In this document: positions 1 through 5,375 of the stretch, one piece after another
How positions within the stretch are numbered: the stretch's first letter is position 1
Layout: each line of letters begins with the position of its first letter
DNA from: JBEKIK01 sp050013075
Lineage (GTDB): Bacteria; Planctomycetota; Planctomycetia; Pirellulales; Thermoguttaceae
Length of the DNA: 8,322 nt
Assembly (NCBI GenBank): GCA_050013075.1
Contig: JBEKFZ010000144.1
Coordinates: 1 to 8,322 of the forward strand
Reading direction: 5' to 3'
The notes under the pieces: generated by a model
The model's database searches: none
The model's input: only the letters and a program-made list of their open reading frames with translations
Told to the model about the DNA's origin: nothing
Program-made: the position numbers and the translations under genes

Positions 1-2
1 TC

Positions 3-113
3 AGTCGCTACGAGGTGGCCCGTGTGGAAACATTACTAAACGAACGTCCTCGTCGTCGCCTCAAATATCGAACACCCCGTGAAGTCCTTGCTCCTAAAAT
101 GCGCTGCATTTGA
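3..113 (+). CDS. IS30-family transposase, C-terminal end (partial at window edge)
   Basis: An open frame runs from the left edge to a TGA stop at 111-113 and encodes 36 residues. They include LNERPRRRLKYRTPREVL, which matches the very conserved C-terminal end of IS30-family DDE transposases (LNxRPRKRLGYxTPxEVL). The enzyme would cut and rejoin the ends of its own insertion sequence. The catalytic core lies outside the window, so I cannot tell whether the element is intact. The right inverted repeat should lie within a few tens of bases after the stop. The stretch at about 105-130 (gcatttgattgttgaa) resembles IS30-type ends, but without the left end this stays a guess. The next gene starts only 50 bases downstream. 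Confidence 0.75.
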   Translation, partial: SRYEVARVETLLNERPRRRLKYRTPREVLAPKMRCI

Positions 114-149
114 TTGTTGAAACCACCTCAGTTATTTTGTCTAGTTTGC

Positions 150-155
150 GAGGAG
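150..155 (+). promoter_or_regulatory. Shine-Dalgarno site of the first PEP-CTERM gene
   Basis: GAGGAG lies 8 bases before the ATG at 164. It selects this ATG over the in-frame upstream start at 110, which overlaps the transposase stop region and would put 18 hydrophilic residues before the signal peptide. Confidence 0.7.
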
Positions 156-163
156 ATTTAATT

Positions 164-907
164 ATGTTTAAGACGCTTGGATCAATGCTCACAGTTGGTT
201 TGTTACTAGTTTTAATGTCCATAGTAATCAGCCCGGCCTTCGGAGAGTTATTAAGTCATTACGCCAATCCAACACCTGGAGAACAAGTTAAGTTTAATTA
301 CACCACTGAAGGCCCCGGTGACAACTCGGGCGGTCCTTTCGTGGGTACGCTTACCCATGCAGATGGCACGACAGACGTGTGGAAAACCTTTTGTGTGGAA
401 GCCGACGGCGGCGAAGAGGTTTTTAATCCTGGCACAACCTATAAGGTATGGAGTACTGATTTAAATTGGACGAGCGATACCCATAACTACGTGACTAATG
501 CCGCAAAGTGGCTATATTATCAATCACTGCATGATCCTATCAACTCACTTGCAGGATATATAACCGACGACATTACCAGCGATAGTTATCTGCAAGAAGC
601 GATATGGCACGGCGTTTTACTTGGCGGTCCGACAGGGACGGCACTCAATATGCCGTATAGCGGACTGGCTGAGACGTGGTATGATGCCGCGGTTACCGCG
701 GTTGACGCTGGCTGGGCCGATGCGAATTTGGTTTGGGTTATAAATCCCGCTGACGTAAACTATAGCGGTTCTGGAGCTCAGGCCCAAAGCCAGTTGTATG
801 AGAGTGTATACGAGCCCGTACCCGAGCCCGCCACCCTGATCTTACTGGGCACTTGCCTTTTCGGTTTCTTAGCTTATGTCCGGCCATGGCAAAGTCGAAA
901 AATATAG
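164..907 (+). CDS. PEP-CTERM surface protein with a thioester-domain-like segment
   Basis: A 247-residue exported protein. Residues 1-27 form a Sec signal peptide, with a hydrophobic core at about 9-24 and likely cleavage near the AFG at 25-27. The C-terminus is a full PEP-CTERM sorting signal: VPEP at 219-222, a hydrophobic segment at 223-238, and a basic tail ending RKI. Such proteins are recognised by an exosortase in the inner membrane and delivered to the cell surface or exopolysaccharide matrix. The central region has Cys77 in FCVE and Gln144 in LQEAIW (Trp148). These contexts recall the internal-thioester (TED) adhesin fold and also the 'FC..Q.AIW' pattern seen in many PEP-CTERM proteins. 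Thioester formation is inference. The start at 164 is set by GAGGAG 8 bases upstream. The gene is AT-richer than the right part of the window and sits directly beside an IS30 end. It converges on another PEP-CTERM gene. Confidence 0.88.
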   Translation: MFKTLGSMLTVGLLLVLMSIVISPAFGELLSHYANPTPGEQVKFNYTTEGPGDNSGGPFVGTLTHADGTTDVWKTFCVEADGGEEVFNPGTTYKVWSTDLNWTSDTHNYVTNAAKWLYYQSLHDPINSLAGYITDDITSDSYLQEAIWHGVLLGGPTGTALNMPYSGLAETWYDAAVTAVDAGWADANLVWVINPADVNYSGSGAQAQSQLYESVYEPVPEPATLILLGTCLFGFLAYVRPWQSRKI

Positions 908-942
908 AAAATTAGGATCTGTGCAACTACATTGTGGTAAAA

Positions 943-992
943 AAATAAACCCGAAGGGCAACGACACGGCTGTCCTTCGGGCTTGTTTATTT
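943..992 (-). terminator. Hairpin terminator between two convergent PEP-CTERM genes
   Basis: CCGAAGG (951-957) pairs with CCTTCGG (974-980), and the stem extends through AAATAAAC (943-950) against GTTTATTT (985-992) with a small bulge. Read on the minus strand, the GC stem is followed by TTTATTTTTTT, a good U-tract for the gene ending at 1067. Read on the plus strand, the tail CTTGTTTATTT is weaker, but the site probably also stops the gene ending at 907. Confidence 0.8.
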
Positions 993-1066
993 CCGAAAAA
1001 TGTTACGGAAATTTTATAACGCCATAAAAGAAATTTGAGGTTTTTCGATAATATGCCCAACTCCAA

Positions 1067-1747
1067 TTATTTTTTGCAACAACGTCGCCTTGCCGCCATA
1101 AGGATGAAGGCAATCGCGGCAAACCCTAACATAACCGCCGTTCCGGGTTCAGGTACCGGAGTAAGATGCGAGGTTAACATCCGTTTCGAGAGCAATTGGA
1201 TCGGGTAGTATTGGGCGGCGAAATTGTAAAGTTCGGCCTGATCGCCCGCACTCAAAATTATACCGTCTATTTGAGTGTTGTCGGAACTTGCGGATCCCAG
1301 GCCAGTGGTTACGGCCTTGTTGCTAACGTCGGTAATGTTGCCTGGGACGGCCAACCAATCTCCAGCAGTTTTATTACTTACGTTATAAGTGCCGGCGGAT
1401 AAACCGGTAAAAGAGTATTGACCAGTACTATTTACCGTTGTCGAGGCAACTTGACTGCCATTCATGTACAAATCGATTTCACCTCCGGAGATTGCATACT
1501 CATTATCGAGTTTGCCATTATGATTCTTATCATAGAATACAAAACCGGATAGCGAAATCGAGAGGGTTGGACTATCGCCGTAAGCAATAAAACTAGCACC
1601 TAATGCCTGTTCAGAGGAGGTCGGTGAGAATACCACGACCAAGCCTATGACCCACAAGATGAGACAATAAACGAACTTCTTCCGCGCATGCCGTGTGCAC
1701 GCGAGGGCGGGCCTAAAGATTACCGAGTTCACGAGCGCTGCCTCCAT
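1067..1747 (-). CDS. PEP-CTERM protein with SdrD/CnaB-like domain
   Basis: A 226-residue exported protein if the ATG at 1747 is used. Residues 25-50 contain a long hydrophobic signal-peptide core (FVYCLILWVIGLVVVF) after a basic n-region. Residues 66-120 read like an SdrD/CnaB-type beta-sandwich repeat: GFVFYDKNHNGKLD, then IDLYMNG, then GQYSFTGLSAGTYNV. The loop D73-x-N75-x-N77-x-K79-x-D81 fits a calcium-binding loop. The C-terminus has VPEP at 198-201, a hydrophobic helix at about 203-218, and the basic tail RRRCCKK, so it is a PEP-CTERM exosortase substrate. It is likely anchored or released at the cell surface; its ligand is unknown. Start choice is uncertain. The ATG has no ribosome site, whereas a GTG at 1732 has GGAGG 8 bases upstream and would give 221 residues with the signal peptide intact. 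It converges on the first PEP-CTERM gene. Confidence 0.87.
   Translation of the reverse strand: MEAALVNSVIFRPALACTRHARKKFVYCLILWVIGLVVVFSPTSSEQALGASFIAYGDSPTLSISLSGFVFYDKNHNGKLDNEYAISGGEIDLYMNGSQVASTTVNSTGQYSFTGLSAGTYNVSNKTAGDWLAVPGNITDVSNKAVTTGLGSASSDNTQIDGIILSAGDQAELYNFAAQYYPIQLLSKRMLTSHLTPVPEPGTAVMLGFAAIAFILMAARRRCCKK
1741..1745 (-). promoter_or_regulatory. Possible Shine-Dalgarno site favouring a GTG start at 1732
   Basis: GGAGG on the minus strand lies inside the first codons of the ATG-started frame and exactly 8 bases before an in-frame GTG (1730-1732). The sequence before the ATG at 1747 (aaccccataa) has no ribosome site. Real use of the GTG is inference. Confidence 0.35.
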
Positions 1748-1784
1748 TTATGGGGTTATAATTGATAGAGTTTACCTAGCCTCT

Positions 1785-1812
1785 ATCTTACTTAGATTCC
1801 CGAGAATTACAA
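1785..1812 (-). promoter_or_regulatory. Weak sigma70-like promoter candidate for the second PEP-CTERM gene
   Basis: On the minus strand TTGTAA (1807-1812) and TAAGAT (1785-1790) are 16 bases apart. This would start transcription about 35 bases before the gene. Neither box is a strong match, and the region is AT-rich, where chance matches are frequent. I saw no sigma54-type GG-N10-GC site in this gap. Confidence 0.25.
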
Positions 1813-1883
1813 GAGTCTGCCTATTTTTTTCTCAAAAAAAACTAAATTGTCTAAAATCGAGATGATTTTATAAAGATATTGGC

Positions 1884-1922
1884 AAAAAAATAAACAGAAT
1901 AATGGCCTAATTCCCTGTTTAT
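1884..1922 (-). terminator. Intrinsic terminator downstream of the nitroreductase gene
   Basis: On the minus strand ATAAACAG (1922-1915) pairs with CTGTTTAT (1897-1890) around a 17-base loop and is followed by a run of seven T (1890-1884). It lies about 105 bases past the nitroreductase stop at 2028. The stem is AT-rich, so efficiency is uncertain. The rest of the 1748-2027 gap is AT-rich with no gene that I can support. Confidence 0.55.
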
Positions 1923-2027
1923 CATCACTCTTGTTGTTATGTTTAGGTGAAAGCCGGAGTTATTTTCACAACACCATGCAAGATAAGATGTTATGGCGAT
2001 CGACAATCCTGCCACACCCCTTACCTA

Positions 2028-2567
2028 TCACCCATCGCCACCCATAACCCCCCACTGATTGAACCATGCCCGTCGATTAAAGGGCAGTTTTTCCCGCTGT
2101 GTGCCCGGTACCGAGGGCACGCCAATGGGTAAAACTATTCGTACGACCTTGTCCGGGGGAACGCCAATCAATTCGCCGACACGAAAAGCCCGATTTTCAG
2201 CCCGCAAAGCGCCATCCAGCCATACGCTGGCATAGCCTAAGGCGGTTATGGCCAGAAGCATGTTTTCCACGGCAGCCGCACAATCCTCCACGGCAAACGA
2301 TAGGCCGTGATATACCGGCCGCGGATCGATCACACATGCGATCATTGCCCGGGCCGTGGCGCAGACGGGTTTGGCAATAATCCGGGCAATTTGCTCAAGC
2401 AGTTGCGCTTCGTCGATAATTACGAACGAGGCCACCTGTTCATTGCAGCCCGATGGAGCTTGAATACCCGCCTGCACGATCTTTTCCAGATCGCTTCGCG
2501 GCACTGGCGCTAGTGTAAACTCGCCGCGATAACTATAACGCTTTACGATGGCTTCGAAGATGTCCAT
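2028..2567 (-). CDS. Nitroreductase-family FMN-dependent oxidoreductase
   Basis: A 179-residue cytoplasmic flavoprotein of the nitroreductase superfamily. These enzymes bind FMN and pass electrons from NAD(P)H to nitro compounds, quinones or other acceptors; the substrate here cannot be read from the sequence. Family landmarks appear in order. The phosphate-binding R-x-S-x-R-like segment is KRYSYRGEF (9-17). The FMN-binding APSGCNEQ is at 37-44, where families usually have APSxxNxQ. The helix DCAAAVENMLLAITALGYASVWL spans 95-117, with the Asn at 102 and the glycine before the Trp typical of the fold. The segment LPIGVP is at 146-151, followed by the basic KLPFNRR. The length is normal for the short nitroreductase group, so it appears intact. 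The start is ATG at 2567. No Shine-Dalgarno site precedes it; the bases just upstream are acctccc. It follows HEAT protein B on the same strand after about 100 bases containing a repeat, so it is probably transcribed separately. Confidence 0.88.
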   Translation of the reverse strand: MDIFEAIVKRYSYRGEFTLAPVPRSDLEKIVQAGIQAPSGCNEQVASFVIIDEAQLLEQIARIIAKPVCATARAMIACVIDPRPVYHGLSFAVEDCAAAVENMLLAITALGYASVWLDGALRAENRAFRVGELIGVPPDKVVRIVLPIGVPSVPGTQREKLPFNRRAWFNQWGVMGGDG

Positions 2568-2605
2568 GGGAGGTTGTATAAGCGAATAACGATAGAGGAC
2601 AGTAA

Positions 2606-2670
2606 GGGGTGGGCAGTTTACTGCCCGCTGACAACTGTAAACTATAAACTGTTAACTGTAAACCGTATAC
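2606..2670 (+). repeat. Dispersed palindromic repeat, copy 1 (left of HEAT pair)
   Basis: A hairpin, GTGGGCAG (2609-2616) against CTGCCCGC (2621-2628) with loop TTTA, is followed by a degenerate AT-rich tail built of units such as AACTGTAAACTATAAACTG. The same architecture occurs in reverse orientation at 5298-5364. The tail runs up to the stop codon of HEAT protein B (2671-2673). Confidence 0.75.
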
Positions 2671-4074
2671 TCACTGGGATGTATTTGCTCGGATGTCCAC
2701 GGTTTCTCCTCTTTGGTATCGTTTGGCGCGATCGACCACGACCGCGTCCTTGCAAATGCCGATCACTTTGTCGAGCGCATTGTCGAACTCCGCTTTGTTC
2801 GGGTCGCGAAGCTCGCGGTAATGGGCCAATTCGACGACGGTGGCGCATGCCCGTTGGGCCAACTCGGGTTTGTCCATGTACGACAGCACAAATCGCAAGC
2901 AGTCCATCGTACGTATCGCTTTTGCCCGCTCAATGGCATAATTACGTTCTTCGTCGCTAGTGGCCAGAGTCATAACCTTTTTCAACAATTCGAGTCTCTC
3001 GGCGTCCGAGCGGTTGTCGCGCAACACGGCCACGCGGGTCAATGCTCGCAACGTCCAGCAACGGTAGTTAGGGTTATTTGAAGTTTGCACCAGTTCCAGG
3101 AGTCTGGGGGCGACCGAAGCATCGGGCCAGTTGCACAAGGCCCGGACGCCCGAGTCGCGGCGCTGCGCATTGTCGCCGGCGATTGCCTCCTCGACGATTT
3201 TCAAGGCCTTTGGGCCGCCGACTCGCCCCAAGGCGGGAAGTACGATGGTCTTCTGTTGGTCGCCGAGCCGTTGCCAAACCGCCAGCAGCGGATCGGCCCG
3301 TTGGTCGGCATTCTTGATGCGCGAGCAGACTAACATGACGGCTTTTTCCGCGGCCTCGCGCAGCGGGCCGCTTTCGGTCATGAGCAATCCATCGACCATC
3401 TTGGGAATATCCTCGGCCCCGGCCAATTGCCCGAGCGCCTGCATTGCAGCGGCGCGGACATCAGTCTTATCAGAAACGGCAAGATCCAGCAGAACGGGCA
3501 CGGCGGCCGTCGCCTTGCGGCGCTGGAGGATCTCGATCAGCGTGGTTTGCCGCCGGGGGTCCTTGGCCGCCTTCAATTCCCCCACGATTTTCTGGTCAAC
3601 TCCATCCGCGCGGATCTGTTCCAGGCTGCGCTCGGCGGCGGTTTTTTCCGCATCCGTGCCCGCGCCGAGTGATTGCGTCATAAGGGGCACGTCGGCCGCT
3701 TCGCCCAGCAGGCCCAACGCCCGGATGGCCGCGGTCCGGACCTGCTCCTCAGGGGCCTTGAGTGTTTCCACGATGGCGCCTTTGGCAGTTTTGTCGCCCC
3801 GGGCGCCAAGGGCGTCGATCAATCCTGCCCGGGCGTCGGGGGGGAGTTTCGGCAGCAGTTCTGCGAATCGCTTTGTAGCCGCCGCCCCTTTGACCTCATC
3901 GCGGACCTGCTGAAGCCCAATGGCCCGCATATCCTTGTCCTTATCGCTTAGCAGGTTGATGATAGTATCGAGCAACGACTCGCCGGAGTCTTCAGCGGCC
4001 GGCGGCGCGCCGTTGGTCCAGGAGGTGATCGCCAGACAGATGATTGCTGAAAAAAGTATGAGGGGCGTTTTCAC
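2671..4074 (-). CDS. Exported HEAT-repeat protein B
   Basis: A 467-residue protein made almost wholly of HEAT-like helical repeats after a signal peptide (MKTPLILFSAIICLAITSW, likely cleaved around 22-23, TNG|A). Repeat units are visible from about 34 to 420. Examples are IRALGLLGEAADVP, MQALGQLAGAEDIP and LPALGRVGGPKALK, each with the hydrophobic pattern and the inter-helix Asp/Arg positions of HEAT repeats. Such alpha-solenoids bind other proteins; no enzymatic motif is visible. The gene starts with GTG at 4074, supported by the intact signal peptide that follows directly; no clear Shine-Dalgarno site is seen. It is downstream of HEAT protein A, separated by 378 bases of nested palindromes. 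HEAT A plus HEAT B looks like the successive parts of longer planctomycete HEAT proteins. Its partner is unknown. Confidence 0.87.
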   Translation of the reverse strand: MKTPLILFSAIICLAITSWTNGAPPAAEDSGESLLDTIINLLSDKDKDMRAIGLQQVRDEVKGAAATKRFAELLPKLPPDARAGLIDALGARGDKTAKGAIVETLKAPEEQVRTAAIRALGLLGEAADVPLMTQSLGAGTDAEKTAAERSLEQIRADGVDQKIVGELKAAKDPRRQTTLIEILQRRKATAAVPVLLDLAVSDKTDVRAAAMQALGQLAGAEDIPKMVDGLLMTESGPLREAAEKAVMLVCSRIKNADQRADPLLAVWQRLGDQQKTIVLPALGRVGGPKALKIVEEAIAGDNAQRRDSGVRALCNWPDASVAPRLLELVQTSNNPNYRCWTLRALTRVAVLRDNRSDAERLELLKKVMTLATSDEERNYAIERAKAIRTMDCLRFVLSYMDKPELAQRACATVVELAHYRELRDPNKAEFDNALDKVIGICKDAVVVDRAKRYQRGETVDIRANTSQ

Positions 4075-4101
4075 GGCTATCGCTTTGGATTTTGTTGGGA
4101 T

Positions 4102-4158
4102 GGCAGTTGAACTGCCGCCTCAAAGTGCCAAGTTTTCCAGGGGCGGGAGTATAACTCC
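4102..4158. repeat. Two short hairpins in the 5' region of HEAT protein B
   Basis: GGCAGTT-G-AACTGCC (4102-4116) is a perfect 7-bp inverted repeat. A second hairpin, GGAGT-ATA-ACTCC, lies at 4146-4158. The first matches the core of the repeats at 2611-2626 (GGGCAGTTTACTGCCC) and 5344-5359 (GGGCAGTAAACTGCCC), so it may be a third, degenerate member of that family. Both sit in the likely leader of the HEAT B transcript. Confidence 0.55.
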
Positions 4159-4202
4159 AGCCTCAACATATAAACCTGAGTTTTGCTTAACGAAGTTATT
4201 TA

Positions 4203-4400
4203 TTGCCCCGGAGGGGCTTAGTTGTATAGCCAGGGACGTTAGTCCCTGGTATGGGGCAAAATGGCGGACCAAGCCCTGAAAGGGCGGCATTGATAAATGT
4301 TTTTCAGTTCAATGTCGCCCTTTCAGGGCTTCTGTTTTTGCGCATCCTATCTTCCGGCGGCTAACACCGCCGGCTACACGACTAAGCCCCTCCGGGGCAA
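4203..4400. repeat. 198-bp nested palindromic element
   Basis: Outer arms of 29 bp (4203-4231 and 4372-4400) match at 27 of 29 positions, including a perfect 19-bp block ttgccccggaggggcttag. Inside are three further hairpins. The first is CCAGGGAC-GTTA-GTCCCTGG (4230-4249). The second has 23-bp arms at 4271-4293 and 4309-4331 with one mismatch (aagccctgaaagggcg...). The third is CCGGCGG-CTAACA-CCGCCGG (4354-4373). No coding capacity is apparent. It looks like a non-autonomous, REP/MITE-type mosaic between HEAT genes A and B. Confidence 0.85.
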
Positions 4401-4415
4401 ATTATCAAGATACAT

Positions 4416-4452
4416 TATCCTAAACTTAGGTTATAATGTTTAGGATAGGCTC
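4416..4452. repeat. Short inverted repeat abutting the HEAT A stop codon
   Basis: TATCCTAAAC (4416-4425) and GTTTAGGATA (4438-4447) are perfect 10-bp inverted arms. The right arm continues as GGCTC to 4452, immediately next to the TAA stop (4453-4455). Read on the minus strand this end is GAGCCTATCCTAAAC, nearly the same as the ends of the element at 6701-6811 (GAGCCTATCCAAATACC and GAGCTTATCCTAAAACC). It is probably a deleted remnant of that family. Confidence 0.65.
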
Positions 4453-5283
4453 TTAGTTCTTTTTCGCGGCGGCTAAAAGACCGCGAGTGGCTGCCAGGCG
4501 AACGTATTTAGGCTGATCTTCACCGATGAGTCCCTTGTACAGGAGCATGGCTTGGGCCTTGTTGCCATCGGCCGAGAGCCGTTCGGCACAGACCAAACAA
4601 GCATCGGCGGCAATAGGCTTAAGATCATCGGGCGTCTTTTTTACAATGTCGCTTAAAGACTTGGCTGATTCCGGAGTGCCGATTTTCCCCAGGGCGTTGA
4701 TTGCCGCAAAGGCCAGGGTCTTATCCGTCTGGCCGGCCAGGGCCGTTAAGACGTCCACGCTTGCACCGTCGCGGCGCGCGCCGAGCGATTCGATTATTCC
4801 CGTCTTCAATATAACGCTGCTCGCCTTGGGCAAGGCGTCGCGCATGGCCTTGAGAGATTCAGGACCGCCGATGCGCTCCAGGGCATAGCGGGCCATGTGC
4901 GAAAGGTCTTTTTCGGTCAATAGCCCGGCCAGGGCCGGCACGGACTCGGCCGACCCAATCCGGCCGATCATGCGGCAGGCAAAATCCTTTGCCGCGCGGG
5001 AAGAATTGGTCTTCAATACCGCGGCCAATCGGGTTTCCAGGTTCTTGCGGGCCGCCGCATCGCCGTGCGTGGCCGTCACCGCGTCGTCAATCGCCAGGAT
5101 ATCGTCGTAATTCGAGCCCCAGTCGAAGGTCTTCAAGGCCTCGAACGATTTCTCCACCGCGGCTTTATCGAACACGCGATCTACTCTGGGATTGGGTTTA
5201 TACTTGAAATTGGCGGAATTGGCGTCCCCATCGGCGCCAACAATTGCGGCGCCAACGCCGATCGTGTTTAATTGCGTGGTCAT
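4453..5283 (-). CDS. HEAT-repeat protein A (no signal peptide)
   Basis: A 276-residue protein. Residues 1-35 are low in recognisable structure. A helical block around TFDWGSNYDDILAIDDAV (52-69) leads into HEAT-like repeats from about 75 to 270, such as ACRMIGRIGSAESVPALAGL, ARYALERIGGPESLKAM and AINALGKIGTPESAKSL, ending with LAATRGLLAAAKKN. This order is that of the N-terminal part of long planctomycete HEAT proteins that, as I recall, start with a signal peptide and continue well past this point. Here there is no signal peptide, and an in-frame stop lies 25 bases upstream of the ATG within the flanking repeat. The gene could therefore have lost its 5' end, or it could be a cytoplasmic protein. 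It follows the oxidoreductase gene after 92 bases and precedes HEAT protein B. A scaffold or interaction role is inference. Confidence 0.8.
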   Translation of the reverse strand: MTTQLNTIGVGAAIVGADGDANSANFKYKPNPRVDRVFDKAAVEKSFEALKTFDWGSNYDDILAIDDAVTATHGDAAARKNLETRLAAVLKTNSSRAAKDFACRMIGRIGSAESVPALAGLLTEKDLSHMARYALERIGGPESLKAMRDALPKASSVILKTGIIESLGARRDGASVDVLTALAGQTDKTLAFAAINALGKIGTPESAKSLSDIVKKTPDDLKPIAADACLVCAERLSADGNKAQAMLLYKGLIGEDQPKYVRLAATRGLLAAAKKN

Positions 5284-5297
5284 AAGATCAAAGTCCC

Positions 5298-5364
5298 AAG
5301 TATTAAGTTATCAGTTTTCAGTCATCAGTTTATGGTTATCGGTGGGCAGTAAACTGCCCACCCC
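5298..5364 (-). repeat. Dispersed palindromic repeat, copy 2 (right of HEAT pair)
   Basis: A perfect 9-bp hairpin, GGTGGGCAG (5341-5349) and CTGCCCACC (5354-5362) with loop TAAA, is followed on the minus strand by a degenerate tail of ATAACC, AAACTGATGACTG and AAAACTGATAAC units. The first 21 bases read on this strand match copy 1 at 2606-2626 exactly. Orientation is opposite, so the two copies bracket the HEAT pair with hairpins outward and tails inward. This copy fills most of the 92-base gap upstream of HEAT A. Confidence 0.78.
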
Positions 5365-5375
5365 ACATTCTTCCA

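Noticed and set aside
869..1066. 65-codon minus-strand frame ending inside the first PEP-CTERM gene
   Set aside because: It runs through the terminator hairpin, overlaps the 3' end of a real gene and has no ribosome site or motif.
1748..2027. Sigma54 promoter as known for some PEP-CTERM genes
   Set aside because: No TGGCAC-N5-TTGC-like match was found in this gap or in the 50 bases before the first PEP-CTERM gene.
1947..2132. 61-codon plus-strand frame starting with GTG
   Set aside because: It overlaps the nitroreductase 3' end antisense, its composition is not protein-like, and it has no supported start.
2631..2665. Short AACTGTAAACT-like units that could suggest a CRISPR or tandem array
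   Set aside because: Units are 7-10 bases, degenerate and without unique spacers. They are the tail of the dispersed repeat also seen at 5298-5340.
3131..3913. 260-codon open frame on the plus strand
   Set aside because: It lies wholly antisense to HEAT protein B, has a Ser/Arg/Ala-rich composition typical of a shadow frame in GC-rich DNA, and shows no domain.
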